Assembly (NCBI GenBank): GCA_018713005.1
Contig: DVFX01000027.1
Span: forward strand, 1 to 30,937
Origin: Scatomorpha gallistercoris
GTDB taxonomy: Bacteria > Bacillota > Clostridia > Oscillospirales > Oscillospiraceae
Length of the DNA: 30,937 nucleotides
Direction of reading: 5' to 3'
The notes below the pieces were generated by a model. It did no database searches and was not told where the DNA came from. It was given only the letters and a program-made list of their open reading frames with translations. The position numbers and the translations under genes are program-made. Positions 14,582-20,760 of this stretch are shown here, one piece after another (the stretch's first letter is position 1; each line of letters opens with the position of its first letter).

Positions 14582-16025
14582 AGACATCTATGACGCCGTC
14601 ACCAACCTGAGCGACGGCGTGGTCGAAGAAGCTAAGCAGCAGCCGCTGAGAAGGCGGCGCAGGAGGGCCTGGTTCGGGGCCATCGCAGCCGTGCTGGCCG
14701 TGGCCATGGCCGCAGGGTATTTCCTGATGCCGGGCAGCAGCCCCCTGTCCACAAACGCCTACGCCATCAGCGAGGCGGAATACCCCGAAATGGCGCAGTA
14801 CCCGGACGAGAACGACTATTTTGGCGCAAACGGCGAGTTCGACTCGGACGCCTACAGCGCCGCCTACGACGCCTGGTGGGAGGACATGCGCGCGAAGCCC
14901 GACGCCTCCGGTTACGCCAACGGGCTGGAGGGCTATTTCACATCTAGCACGGCGCAATTCCTCTCTGGCGCAGGCAGTGAGAACGTCGCGTTCTCCCCGC
15001 TGAACGTCTATATGGCGCTAGCCATGCTCGCCGAACTCACGGACGGCGAGAGCCGCGCGCAGATACTCTCCCTGCTCGGCTCGGACAGCATAGAAGCGCT
15101 GCGGCAGCAGGCAAACGACCTCTGGAATGCGAGCTATGTAGACGACGGCGCGACGGCGAGCATACTGGCGAGTTCCGTGTGGCTCAACGAAAACGTGAGC
15201 TTCAACCAGGACACGATGGATACGCTCGCACAGAACTACTACGCCTCGAGCTACCAGGGCGCTATGGGCTCGGCTGAGTTCAACAAGGCCCTGCAGGACT
15301 GGCTCAACGAGCAGACCGGCGGGCTGCTCGCAGACCAGATAGGCGGCATCGAGATGAATGTCGAGACCGTCCTCGCCCTGGCCACGACCGTGTACTTCCG
15401 CGCAATGTGGTCGAGCGAGTTCAACGAGGCCGCGAACACGCAGGAGCTGTTCCACGCGCCGGACGGCGACGTGACCGTGGAGTTCATGCACCAGAGCGGC
15501 ATTGGCAATTACTACAGGGGCGAGAATTTCAGCGCGGTGTACCGCGCGCTGCGAAACAGCGGCTCAATGTGGTTCATCCTGCCCGACGAGGGCGTGAGCG
15601 TAGACGAAGTGCTGGCGAGCGACGAATACATGCAGCTTATGCTCAACCCCTGGGACTGGGACGAGGCCTCCACCCCCGAGATAAACTTCTCCGTACCCAA
15701 GTTCGACGTTTCGAGCCAGATTGATCTCATAGACGGTCTGAAATCTCTGGGCGTCACGGACGTCTTTGACACGTCTATAAGCGATTTCACGCCCATGACC
15801 ACGGATGTGGACGAGATATATATTAAGCAGGCCCTGCACGGCGCGCGTGTCGCCATAGACGAAGAGGGCGTCACCGCCGCGGCGTACACGGTAATGATCG
15901 CCGACGCGGGCGCCGCCATGCCCGACGAGGAGATAGACTTCACCCTCGACAGGCCGTTCATCTACGCCATAACTACCAACGACAATTTGCCCCTCTTTAC
16001 CGGCGTTGTGAATAACCCCGCGTAA
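14571..16025 (+). CDS. Membrane-anchored serpin with anti-sigma-like N-terminus
   Basis: A 484-residue protein. Residues 1-33 (MKGEDIYDAVTNLSDGVVEE, then an R6 stretch) look like the short cytoplasmic segment of sigma-linked anti-sigma-like proteins. A single helix (~34-54) puts the rest outside. After an acidic Tyr-rich linker, ~110-484 is a full serpin: FSPLNVYMALAMLAELTDGE at the start, the hinge EEGVTAAAYT (Glu431-Thr440) and the DRPFIYAI strand. Counting from hinge Gly433, P1-P1' falls at Gly447-Ala448 (plus or minus one), which points to elastase-like or other small-residue proteases rather than trypsin. The Ala-rich hinge favours true inhibition over a non-inhibitory serpin. ATG 14571 has GGAAGGAG upstream and overlaps the sigma gene by 11 bases. 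Inhibition of host or competitor proteases is inferred. Confidence 0.92.
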   Translation: MKGEDIYDAVTNLSDGVVEEAKQQPLRRRRRRAWFGAIAAVLAVAMAAGYFLMPGSSPLSTNAYAISEAEYPEMAQYPDENDYFGANGEFDSDAYSAAYDAWWEDMRAKPDASGYANGLEGYFTSSTAQFLSGAGSENVAFSPLNVYMALAMLAELTDGESRAQILSLLGSDSIEALRQQANDLWNASYVDDGATASILASSVWLNENVSFNQDTMDTLAQNYYASSYQGAMGSAEFNKALQDWLNEQTGGLLADQIGGIEMNVETVLALATTVYFRAMWSSEFNEAANTQELFHAPDGDVTVEFMHQSGIGNYYRGENFSAVYRALRNSGSMWFILPDEGVSVDEVLASDEYMQLMLNPWDWDEASTPEINFSVPKFDVSSQIDLIDGLKSLGVTDVFDTSISDFTPMTTDVDEIYIKQALHGARVAIDEEGVTAAAYTVMIADAGAAMPDEEIDFTLDRPFIYAITTNDNLPLFTGVVNNPA

Positions 16026-16029
16026 AGCA

Positions 16030-16060
16030 AAAGCGGCGGCCCGCTGTGGGCCGCCGCTTT
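16030..16060 (+). terminator. Terminator of the sigma/serpin operon
   Basis: A perfect 13-bp stem (16030-16042 / 16048-16060), loop GCTGT, ends in TTT and lies 5 bases after the serpin stop. Confidence 0.85.
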
Positions 16061-16103
16061 ATTCAAGCCATCTCCTTAAACCATCGAGGTAAGCGGAGTG
16101 AAT

Positions 16104-16557
16104 TGTCAAACTAAGTGCAACAGGAATTGAGCTCGAAGTCCCATAGCTCCTGGGGAGAATGGAAGTTCAGAACTTTGCGAGGCCTGGCGTTTATCAACGC
16201 CAGGTTTCGTTTTAGTGTGGCAGGAGCGGCACAGCAAAGCAGACAGCGCAGCGACAATGGCATTCTCCGTGGTCTCCGCTCGTCTGTCCGGCATCTTCAC
16301 GGCAATGTAAAAGCGCGTCTTGCGTTCTGCCAGGGTGGCAAAGCAGGCCCTGCTCTTGCCCTGGCCGCTCACCACCGTATCCGCTCCCCAATGCCCGGCT
16401 TCTTGGCCTCTTCAGCTCGCACGGTGTGCAGGCTATCTGTTCCGGTGACCAGGTCGCCCGCAGCATGTACTCAATCGCTTCCTGTGAGCGGAACATCCCG
16501 CCTACCACAGGGGCTGTATGAACTCTTTTATTCCCTTAAAGTGTTGCACTTGATAGT
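16104..16557 (-). mobile_element. Internally deleted IS30-type insertion sequence
   Basis: This ~450-base element is flanked by inverted copies of AAGTGCAACA (16113-16122 and, reversed, 16542-16551) inside longer imperfect ends (TGTCAAACTAAG... left; ...CTTGATAGTATA right). Between them lie only pieces of an IS30-family transposase gene. A complete IS30-type element is roughly 1.1 kb, so more than half is missing. It inserted between the terminators of the serpin operon and the BMP gene. Confidence 0.75.
16111..16508 (-). pseudogene. IS30-family transposase remnant
   Basis: Three fragments in different minus-strand frames can be read. One, near 16508, contains ATWSPEQIA, the IS30 'WSPEQI' motif. 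A middle one reads GHWGADTVVSGQGKSRACF and then RKTRFYIAVKMPDRRAET, which holds the first DDE aspartate. The last reads INARPRKVLNFHSPQELWDF and ends at TAG 16113-16111, the usual IS30 C-terminus. The region with the second Asp and the catalytic Glu is deleted, and frames shift between the pieces. It cannot make an active transposase, but its ends might still be moved by a full copy elsewhere. Confidence 0.85.
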
Positions 16558-16577
16558 ATAATTCATCCCGCGGCAAT

Positions 16578-16608
16578 AAAAAAACAGCCCCTTGCGGGGC
16601 TGTTTTTT
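16578..16608 (-). terminator. Terminator of the BMP lipoprotein gene
   Basis: A 13-bp stem (16579-16591 / 16596-16608) with A- and T-runs at its feet forms a bidirectional intrinsic terminator, 15 bases past the BMP stop codon on the minus strand. Confidence 0.88.
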
Positions 16609-16622
16609 ACTGTGCTATCTTA

Positions 16623-17849
16623 TCAGATAACGTTGATGGTGAGGTTGGGGAGCTCGAGGCTGCCGGCGTCGTCCATGTTGTTGGCGTCAACCGGGTAGTT
16701 CGGGTCAACAACGAGGCTGCCGTCCTTGATGGACTCGAACAGGGTGTTGTACTCCTCAACGGTGTAGTTCTCCAGGGACCAGGTGTCAGTCGGAAGGCCG
16801 ACGGCGTCGTCCTTCGCGCCGAGAGTGGTGGTCTTGCCGCCGATCTCGTCCCAGGTGCCGTCATAGCTGTGGCCGATGGCCAGGATAGCGGCCTGGTCGA
16901 TGCCCTTCATGGCGCTGGTCACGACAGTGTCGCTCTCGCCGCTCTGGTCGACGTCGACGCCGATGACGTAGCCGTCGTTGGCGGAAGCCGCAGCAGTGAT
17001 GGAGGCGAACATGCTGCCGCCGCAGGCAAACACGATCTCAGTGCCGTTGGTGTACCAGCCGGCGATCATGCTCTGCAGCTCGGGGGAAGCCTGGAAGGTG
17101 TTGCCGTACTGCCAGGAGTAGTTCACGGTGACGTCAACGCCCATTTCCTCAGCAGCAGCGCTGGCGCCCTGCAGGAAGCCGTAGCCGTAACGGCAGCAGG
17201 CCGGGTTGGTGCCGCCGCCGCCGCCGGAGAAGCCGAGCTGGGTGAAGCCGTCCTTGACGACAGCGTAGCCGGCCAGGTAGCCGCACTGCTCTTCGCTGAA
17301 GTTGATGCCGGCGACGTTGGTGAGAACGGCGCTCTCGGCATTGTCGGGATCCTCAGTGAGGGAGTAGCCGTCGATGAACACGAAGTGTACGTCCGGGAAC
17401 TCAATGGCCGCGCGGCGCAGGGCAGCCTCCTGGAGGTAGCCGGCGCAGACAACGACCTTCGCGCCGCCGTTGACGGCAGCGGCCATGGCGTCGTAGCGGT
17501 CATCATCGGTGGCCTCGTCGCCGTTGGCGGGCTGGTAGTACTTGTAGCTCAGGCCGTTCTCGTAGGCGTAGGTCTTAACGCCGTTCCAGGTGCCCTCGTT
17601 GAAGGACTTGTCCTTGAGCTGGCCGACGTCGGTGACGAAGGCGACCTCATAGGTGTCGGCCTCCATGGTGTCGTCGATGTCGTCCGGGTTGGCAGCTGCC
17701 TCGCCGTCATCGGGAGCGGTGCTCACGTCGGTGGTGGGCTCAGAGCTGGGCTCGGTCGGATTCTCGCTGGGGGTGGTATCTTCGCTGCCGCAGGCGGCGA
17801 GGGCGAACACCATCACAAGGGCGAGAAGCAATGCAAGAAACTTCTTCAT
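16623..17849 (-). CDS. BMP family (PnrA/BmpA-like) substrate-binding lipoprotein
   Basis: A 408-residue lipoprotein with signal MKKFLALLLALVMVFALAAC (lipidated Cys20) and an acidic Ser/Thr/Glu/Pro linker to ~70. The periplasmic-binding-protein fold of the Bmp family follows: VAFVTDVGQLKDKSFNEGTW at the start, VVVCAGYLQEAALRRAAIEF, VAGINFSEEQCGYLAGYAV and IGVDVDQSGESDTVVTSAMK. Bmp proteins bind purine nucleosides for an ABC importer; no permease or ATPase gene is in the window. ATG 17849 was chosen for the standard signal peptide, although GGAGG is a long 12 bases away. It has its own promoter and lies downstream of deoD on the same strand, consistent with nucleoside uptake and phosphorolysis. 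The binding pocket contains an unusual run of glycines (GFSGGGGGTNPACC). Confidence 0.93.
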   Translation of the reverse strand: MKKFLALLLALVMVFALAACGSEDTTPSENPTEPSSEPTTDVSTAPDDGEAAANPDDIDDTMEADTYEVAFVTDVGQLKDKSFNEGTWNGVKTYAYENGLSYKYYQPANGDEATDDDRYDAMAAAVNGGAKVVVCAGYLQEAALRRAAIEFPDVHFVFIDGYSLTEDPDNAESAVLTNVAGINFSEEQCGYLAGYAVVKDGFTQLGFSGGGGGTNPACCRYGYGFLQGASAAAEEMGVDVTVNYSWQYGNTFQASPELQSMIAGWYTNGTEIVFACGGSMFASITAAASANDGYVIGVDVDQSGESDTVVTSAMKGIDQAAILAIGHSYDGTWDEIGGKTTTLGAKDDAVGLPTDTWSLENYTVEEYNTLFESIKDGSLVVDPNYPVDANNMDDAGSLELPNLTINVI

Positions 17850-17914
17850 TTGTGTAAGTATCCTCCGTTTCATAATATGATTCGAGTCTTACTTGCTGCT
17901 TTTACAGCAGTCTG

Positions 17915-17943
17915 ATTATATCACCTATCGGTGTATGGTTCAA
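17915..17943 (-). promoter_or_regulatory. Promoter of the BMP lipoprotein gene
   Basis: Minus-strand TTGAAC (17943-17938), 17-bp spacer, TATAAT (17920-17915). The leader is about 60 bases and can form a small CTGCT/AGCAG hairpin. Confidence 0.85.
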
Positions 17944-18140
17944 GTAAATTTAGAGTTTTTCGACTGTAAAGTTTCTGTTGCTCAATTATGAACAACATCC
18001 AGGAGCAAGTCCTCATTTAGGTTCCGGCCGCATGGAACGGAAGTTTACCAAGCGGGACAGCGCAGCCGTCTTTTCGTGCAAGTTGAGTGTGGTACCCGCT
18101 CACAGCGCTACCGGTATCCGTGGGCTGCAATCCCCGGGAG

Positions 18141-18854
18141 TTATCCCATTTCTGCGGCGGTGTCGAGCGCTATCTCTATCATGTCGTTCATGGTGCTCTC
18201 GCGCTCCGCCGGGGTCAGCTCCTCGGTGCGGTACATGTGGTCGGAGATGGTGCACAGGCACAGCGCGCGCTTTCCGGCCCGGGCGGCGGTCATGTAGAGG
18301 CCGGCGGCCTCCATTTCCACGGCCAGGACGCCCATCTTCTTCCACTGGTCGGGCCCGTCGGAGCCGTCGTTGTAGAAGTTGTCCGAGCTCATGACGTTGC
18401 CGGCCTTGATGTCTATGCCGCGCTCCGCGGCGCACCTGGCGGCGGTGGTCAGCAGCTTCCAGTCCGCGATGGGTGCGAAGGTGCCCTTGAGGTTGAACTG
18501 GTGGGCGAAGTTTGAGTCGGTGCAGGCGCCGACGGCGGCCACGACGTCGCGGAGCTTGAGCTCGTCGGCTATGCCTCCGGCGGAGCCCACGCGGATTATG
18601 TTCTCCACGCCGTACTGGTTATAGAGCTCCCAGCTGTAAATGCCGATGCTGGGTATGCCCATGCCGCTTGCCTGGACGGAGACGCGCACACCCTTCCAAT
18701 AGCCGGTGTAGCCCTGTACGCCGCGGACGTTGTTGACGAGCTTGGCGTCGGTGAGGAAGCGCTCTGCTATGTATTTGGCGCGCAGCGGGTCGCCGGGCAT
18801 TAGGACGGTCTTTGCAAAATCGCCCGCCGCGGCACTGTTATGCGGGGTTGGCAT
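18141..18854 (-). CDS. deoD: Purine-nucleoside phosphorylase, DeoD type
   Basis: A 237-residue hexameric-type PNP that cleaves purine (deoxy)nucleosides with phosphate to base and (deoxy)ribose-1-phosphate. Visible sites are the phosphate-binding MPGDPLRAKYIAE (Arg24), RVGSAGGI (89-95), the ribose-binding VEMEAAGLY (Glu180/Met181/Glu182) and the catalytic Asp205 in TISDH with Arg218 in PAERE. The length is normal for the family. ATG 18854 has AAGGAGG 7 bases upstream and its own promoter. It lies 291 bases upstream of the BMP nucleoside-binding lipoprotein; both act in purine salvage. The next genes rightward (udk, tdk) are nucleoside kinases on the other strand. Confidence 0.96.
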   Translation of the reverse strand: MPTPHNSAAAGDFAKTVLMPGDPLRAKYIAERFLTDAKLVNNVRGVQGYTGYWKGVRVSVQASGMGIPSIGIYSWELYNQYGVENIIRVGSAGGIADELKLRDVVAAVGACTDSNFAHQFNLKGTFAPIADWKLLTTAARCAAERGIDIKAGNVMSSDNFYNDGSDGPDQWKKMGVLAVEMEAAGLYMTAARAGKRALCLCTISDHMYRTEELTPAERESTMNDMIEIALDTAAEMG

Positions 18855-18878
18855 GTAAATTCCTCCTTATGTCATAGA

Positions 18879-18907
18879 TACATATAAAATAGCATAAGCC
18901 GGGTCAA
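18879..18907 (-). promoter_or_regulatory. Promoter of deoD
   Basis: Minus-strand TTGACC (18907-18902), 17-bp spacer, TATGTA (18884-18879), 25 bases before the deoD start. It lies only ~17 bases from the oppositely directed promoter at 18924. Confidence 0.65.
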
Positions 18908-18923
18908 AAGTAAACACCGCGCG

Positions 18924-18952
18924 TTGACACGGCTCGTGCCCGAGGGTATAAT
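18924..18952 (+). promoter_or_regulatory. Perfect consensus promoter with no protein gene behind it
   Basis: TTGACA (18924-18929), exactly 17 bp, TATAAT (18947-18952): a full match to the housekeeping sigma consensus, the best in the window. No ORF with a ribosome site follows on this strand before udk at 19308, and a hairpin terminator at 19026-19066 comes first. Confidence 0.88.
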
Positions 18953-18958
18953 ATAGGC

Positions 18959-19067
18959 GGAAAGAGACGCCGCGACAGCCGGTTTGGCTCTTCAAGTTAG
19001 TTTGTCAATTGGTTTTTATGCCAACGGAAACCGTCACTTGCCAGAGTGGCGGTTTCCGCGTTTCTTG
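18959..19067 (+). ncRNA. Candidate ~110-nt antisense RNA
   Basis: This is inferred from the perfect promoter at 18924-18952 and the hairpin plus GCGTTTCTT at 19026-19066. The RNA would be complementary to the last codons and the 3' untranslated part of the small ORF at 19034-19114 on the other strand, the 3'-overlap layout known for type I antitoxin RNAs such as RatA (TxpA) and SR4 (BsrG). The ends are estimates. The alternative is a leader of the udk-tdk operon that is attenuated at the hairpin. Confidence 0.45.
19026..19066 (+). terminator. Hairpin terminator overlapping the small ORF's stop codon
   Basis: 13-base arms (19026-19038 / 19045-19057; a U-G wobble on the plus strand, a C/A mismatch on the minus), loop TGCCAG, then GCGTTTCTT. 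The T-tract is only on the plus-strand side. The left arm contains the minus-strand stop codon of the small ORF. Confidence 0.6.
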
Positions 19068-19114
19068 ACGGTAATGGTAACTGTAAAGCTGCCAATATGC
19101 ATCGTAAGTCTCAC
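19034..19114 (-). CDS. Small ORF (26 residues), candidate toxin-like or leader peptide
   Basis: GTG start at 19114 and TGA at 19036-19034. The ribosome site is close to ideal (AAAGGAGGTGA, 8 bases from GGAGG to GTG). The peptide starts MRLTMHIGSFTVTITVKK and ends RGNRHSGK: an alternating polar/hydrophobic, strand-like core with a strongly basic tail. It has its own strong promoter at 19225-19197 and a ~75-nt leader. The Shine-Dalgarno is the 3' arm of a perfect ACCTCC-GAAA-GGAGGT hairpin, so translation should be controlled. An antisense promoter lies beyond its 3' end. I do not recognise a named family; the architecture resembles type I toxin genes, but the peptide lacks the long hydrophobic helix of Fst/TxpA/Hol_Tox toxins. 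Confidence 0.6.
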   Translation of the reverse strand: MRLTMHIGSFTVTITVKKRGNRHSGK

Positions 19115-19121
19115 GTCTCTC

Positions 19122-19137
19122 ACCTCCTTTCGGAGGT
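19122..19137 (-). promoter_or_regulatory. Shine-Dalgarno-sequestering hairpin of the small ORF
   Basis: On the minus strand ACCTCC (19137-19132), loop GAAA, GGAGGT (19127-19122). The 3' arm is the ribosome site itself and the loop is a stable GNRA tetraloop, so the mRNA should fold to block ribosome entry. Confidence 0.75.
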
Positions 19138-19196
19138 TATGAGCAAAACCGCCTGCCGAATGCGCAGCGTCTCTTCCCCCGCTTGCGTGGGACATC

Positions 19197-19225
19197 ATTA
19201 TACCAATTTCGCCAGCTGCTGTTAA
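19197..19225 (-). promoter_or_regulatory. Promoter of the small ORF
   Basis: Minus-strand TTAACA (19225-19220), 17-bp spacer, TATAAT (19202-19197). Confidence 0.78.
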
Positions 19226-19231
19226 CGCGAG

Positions 19232-19256
19232 GCCGCCCGGACAGGCGGCTTTATTG
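19232..19256 (+). terminator. Short hairpin with T-rich tail upstream of udk
   Basis: GCCGCC (19232-19237) / GGCGGC (19244-19249) is followed by TTTATTGTT. It may stop rightward transcripts from the antisense promoter before udk, or act as a weak attenuator. Confidence 0.45.
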
Positions 19257-19285
19257 TTGCAACGAGGCGTGTTCTGTGTTAAGAT
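19257..19285 (+). promoter_or_regulatory. Probable promoter of udk-tdk
   Basis: TTGCAA (19257-19262), 17-bp spacer, TAAGAT (19280-19285). It starts at the foot of the preceding hairpin. Confidence 0.55.
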
Positions 19286-19307
19286 TGTCGAAAGAGGGGG
19301 CCTGACC

Positions 19308-19937
19308 ATGGGGAACGTAATGACCATAGGTATAGCCGGCGGCACCGGCAGCGGAAAAACCACCATCACGCGGCGATTGCAGCAGCGCTTTGCCGACAAC
19401 GTCAGCGTGATATACCACGACAACTATTACAAGGCGCACAACGACATGACGTACGAGGAGCGCTCCAAGCTCAACTACGACTGCCCGGACGCCTTCGACA
19501 CCGAGCTGATGGTGCGGGATTTGACCGCGCTGCGCGCCGGGTACAGTGTGCGCTGTCCCGTGTACGACTACACCGTCCACAACCGCTCGGACAAAACCGT
19601 GCTCGTCAACCCGTCTCCCGTCATCATCGTCGAGGGCATACTCATCTTCCAGGACCCGCGGCTCTGCGAGCTGCTGGACATCAAGATTTTCGTCGACACG
19701 GACGCCGACGTGCGCATACTCCGCCGTATAGTCCGAGACGTGCGCGACCGCGGGCGCAGCCTCTCCAGCGTGGTTGACCAGTACCTCACGACGGTCAAGC
19801 CCATGCACGAGATGTACGTCGAGCCGAGCAAGCGCAACGCCGACATAATAATACCCGAGGGCGGCCACAACCTTGTGGCGATGGACATGCTCATAGAGCG
19901 CATAAACGCCCACGTCGCGGAGGTCAAAAATGGCTAA
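19308..19937 (+). CDS. udk: Uridine kinase
   Basis: A 209-residue P-loop kinase that phosphorylates uridine and cytidine to UMP and CMP. The Walker A motif GGTGSGKT is at residues 11-18. The nucleoside-binding segment VIYHDNYYKAHNDM follows the family's 'SxDxYY' pattern. CPVYDYTVHNR (~85-95) and VIIVEGILIF (~104-113) are typical, as is the lid stretch RILRRIVRDVRDRGRSL. ATG 19308 is preceded by GAGGGGG. Eleven of its 17 isoleucines are ATA. It overlaps tdk by 8 bases, so the two pyrimidine salvage kinases are translated together. Confidence 0.94.
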   Translation: MGNVMTIGIAGGTGSGKTTITRRLQQRFADNVSVIYHDNYYKAHNDMTYEERSKLNYDCPDAFDTELMVRDLTALRAGYSVRCPVYDYTVHNRSDKTVLVNPSPVIIVEGILIFQDPRLCELLDIKIFVDTDADVRILRRIVRDVRDRGRSLSSVVDQYLTTVKPMHEMYVEPSKRNADIIIPEGGHNLVAMDMLIERINAHVAEVKNG

Positions 19938-20511
19938 GCTCTATTTCAAATACGGCGCCATGGGCTCATCTAAGAGCGCCCAGGCGCTGATAACCCAGTT
20001 CAACTACGAGGAGCTCGGCATGTCTGTCTGGCTCATCAAACCCAGTGTGGACGACCGCGACGGCGCAGATATTGTGAAGAGCCGTGTCGGCCTCATGCGT
20101 CACGCCACCATAATCTACCCCGAGGACAACATACGGGAGCGTTACGAACAGGCAGGAAAATTCGACGTCGTGATAGCAGACGAGGCGCAGTTCTTTACGC
20201 CGGAGCAGATTGACGGCCTGCGCGAAATGGTCGACGACCTCAACCTGCCCGTGCTCTGCTTCGGGCTGCGCACGGACTTTCTCACGCACATGTTCCCGGG
20301 CTCGCAGCGGCTCATGGAGCTGGCGGACTCCATAACGGAGATAAAGACCGTCTGTGAGTGCGGCTCCAAAGCCACCGTCAACGCCCGCATCGGCCCGGAC
20401 GGCAGGATAATTACCGCCGGAGACCAGATATTCCTCGGCGGCAACGACAGCTACGTCGCCATGTGTCACAAGTGTTGGCGGCGGAAGATAAAAGAGCAGC
20501 AAGGCGAATAA
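19930..20511 (+). CDS. tdk: Thymidine kinase (type II)
   Basis: A 193-residue TK1-like enzyme converting thymidine to dTMP with ATP. Visible features are the P-loop GAMGSSKSAQ (9-18), catalytic Glu85 in ADEAQFF, FGLRTDF (111-117), and the zinc ribbon Cys142/Cys144 with Cys179/Cys182 (CECGSK and CHKCW). The lasso segment (~160-175) is present. The length is usual for Firmicute Tdk. It starts 8 bases inside udk and is followed by a strong bidirectional hairpin. Confidence 0.96.
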   Translation: MAKLYFKYGAMGSSKSAQALITQFNYEELGMSVWLIKPSVDDRDGADIVKSRVGLMRHATIIYPEDNIRERYEQAGKFDVVIADEAQFFTPEQIDGLREMVDDLNLPVLCFGLRTDFLTHMFPGSQRLMELADSITEIKTVCECGSKATVNARIGPDGRIITAGDQIFLGGNDSYVAMCHKCWRRKIKEQQGE

Positions 20512-20523
20512 TTTGCCCGCTGT

Positions 20524-20557
20524 AGCAAAAGGGAAGGCGCGCGCCTTCCCTTTTGCT
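20524..20557. terminator. Terminator after tdk
   Basis: A 34-base perfect palindrome (17-base arms meeting at 20540/20541) has AAAA and TTTT at its feet. It can act for either direction between the convergent tdk and glgP genes. Confidence 0.88.
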
Positions 20558-20650
20558 GTATTCCGGCTTCGCAGAGCTTGTGTGAGGCGCAAAAAATCAA
20601 AACGTCTTTATGGAATAGCTTTACCTCGACAAACCGCGTGCAGCAAATGT

Positions 20651-20682
20651 GAAATCCACCAGTCCGCAGACTGGTGGATTTC
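20651..20682. terminator. Second convergent hairpin between tdk and glgP
   Basis: A 14-bp perfect stem (20651-20664 / 20669-20682), loop CGCA. T-rich on both sides but without a long T-run. Confidence 0.6.
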
Positions 20683-20731
20683 TTTGCGCGCAACTATACG
20701 CCGCGTCATCGGCCGAATGGCCGGGCATATT

Positions 20732-20760
20732 TGTATAAAAAGCCTGGAGGTTTTTATACA
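20732..20760 (-). terminator. Terminator at the glgP stop codon
   Basis: 10-base arms (TGTATAAAAA 20732-20741 / TTTTTATACA 20751-20760) form an intrinsic terminator that includes the glgP TAA stop. Read leftward, the stem ends in a T-rich tract. Confidence 0.65.

Noticed and set aside
17850..18140. Purine riboswitch before the BMP gene
   Set aside because: I could not find the conserved three-way junction or loop sequences of purine-sensing aptamers. A plain consensus promoter explains expression.
18924..19307. Consensus promoter as the ordinary udk-tdk promoter with a 350-base leader
   Set aside because: Two hairpins (19026-19066, 19232-19256) stand in the way and udk has a nearer TTGCAA-N17-TAAGAT. 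Kept as the alternative explanation rather than the main call.
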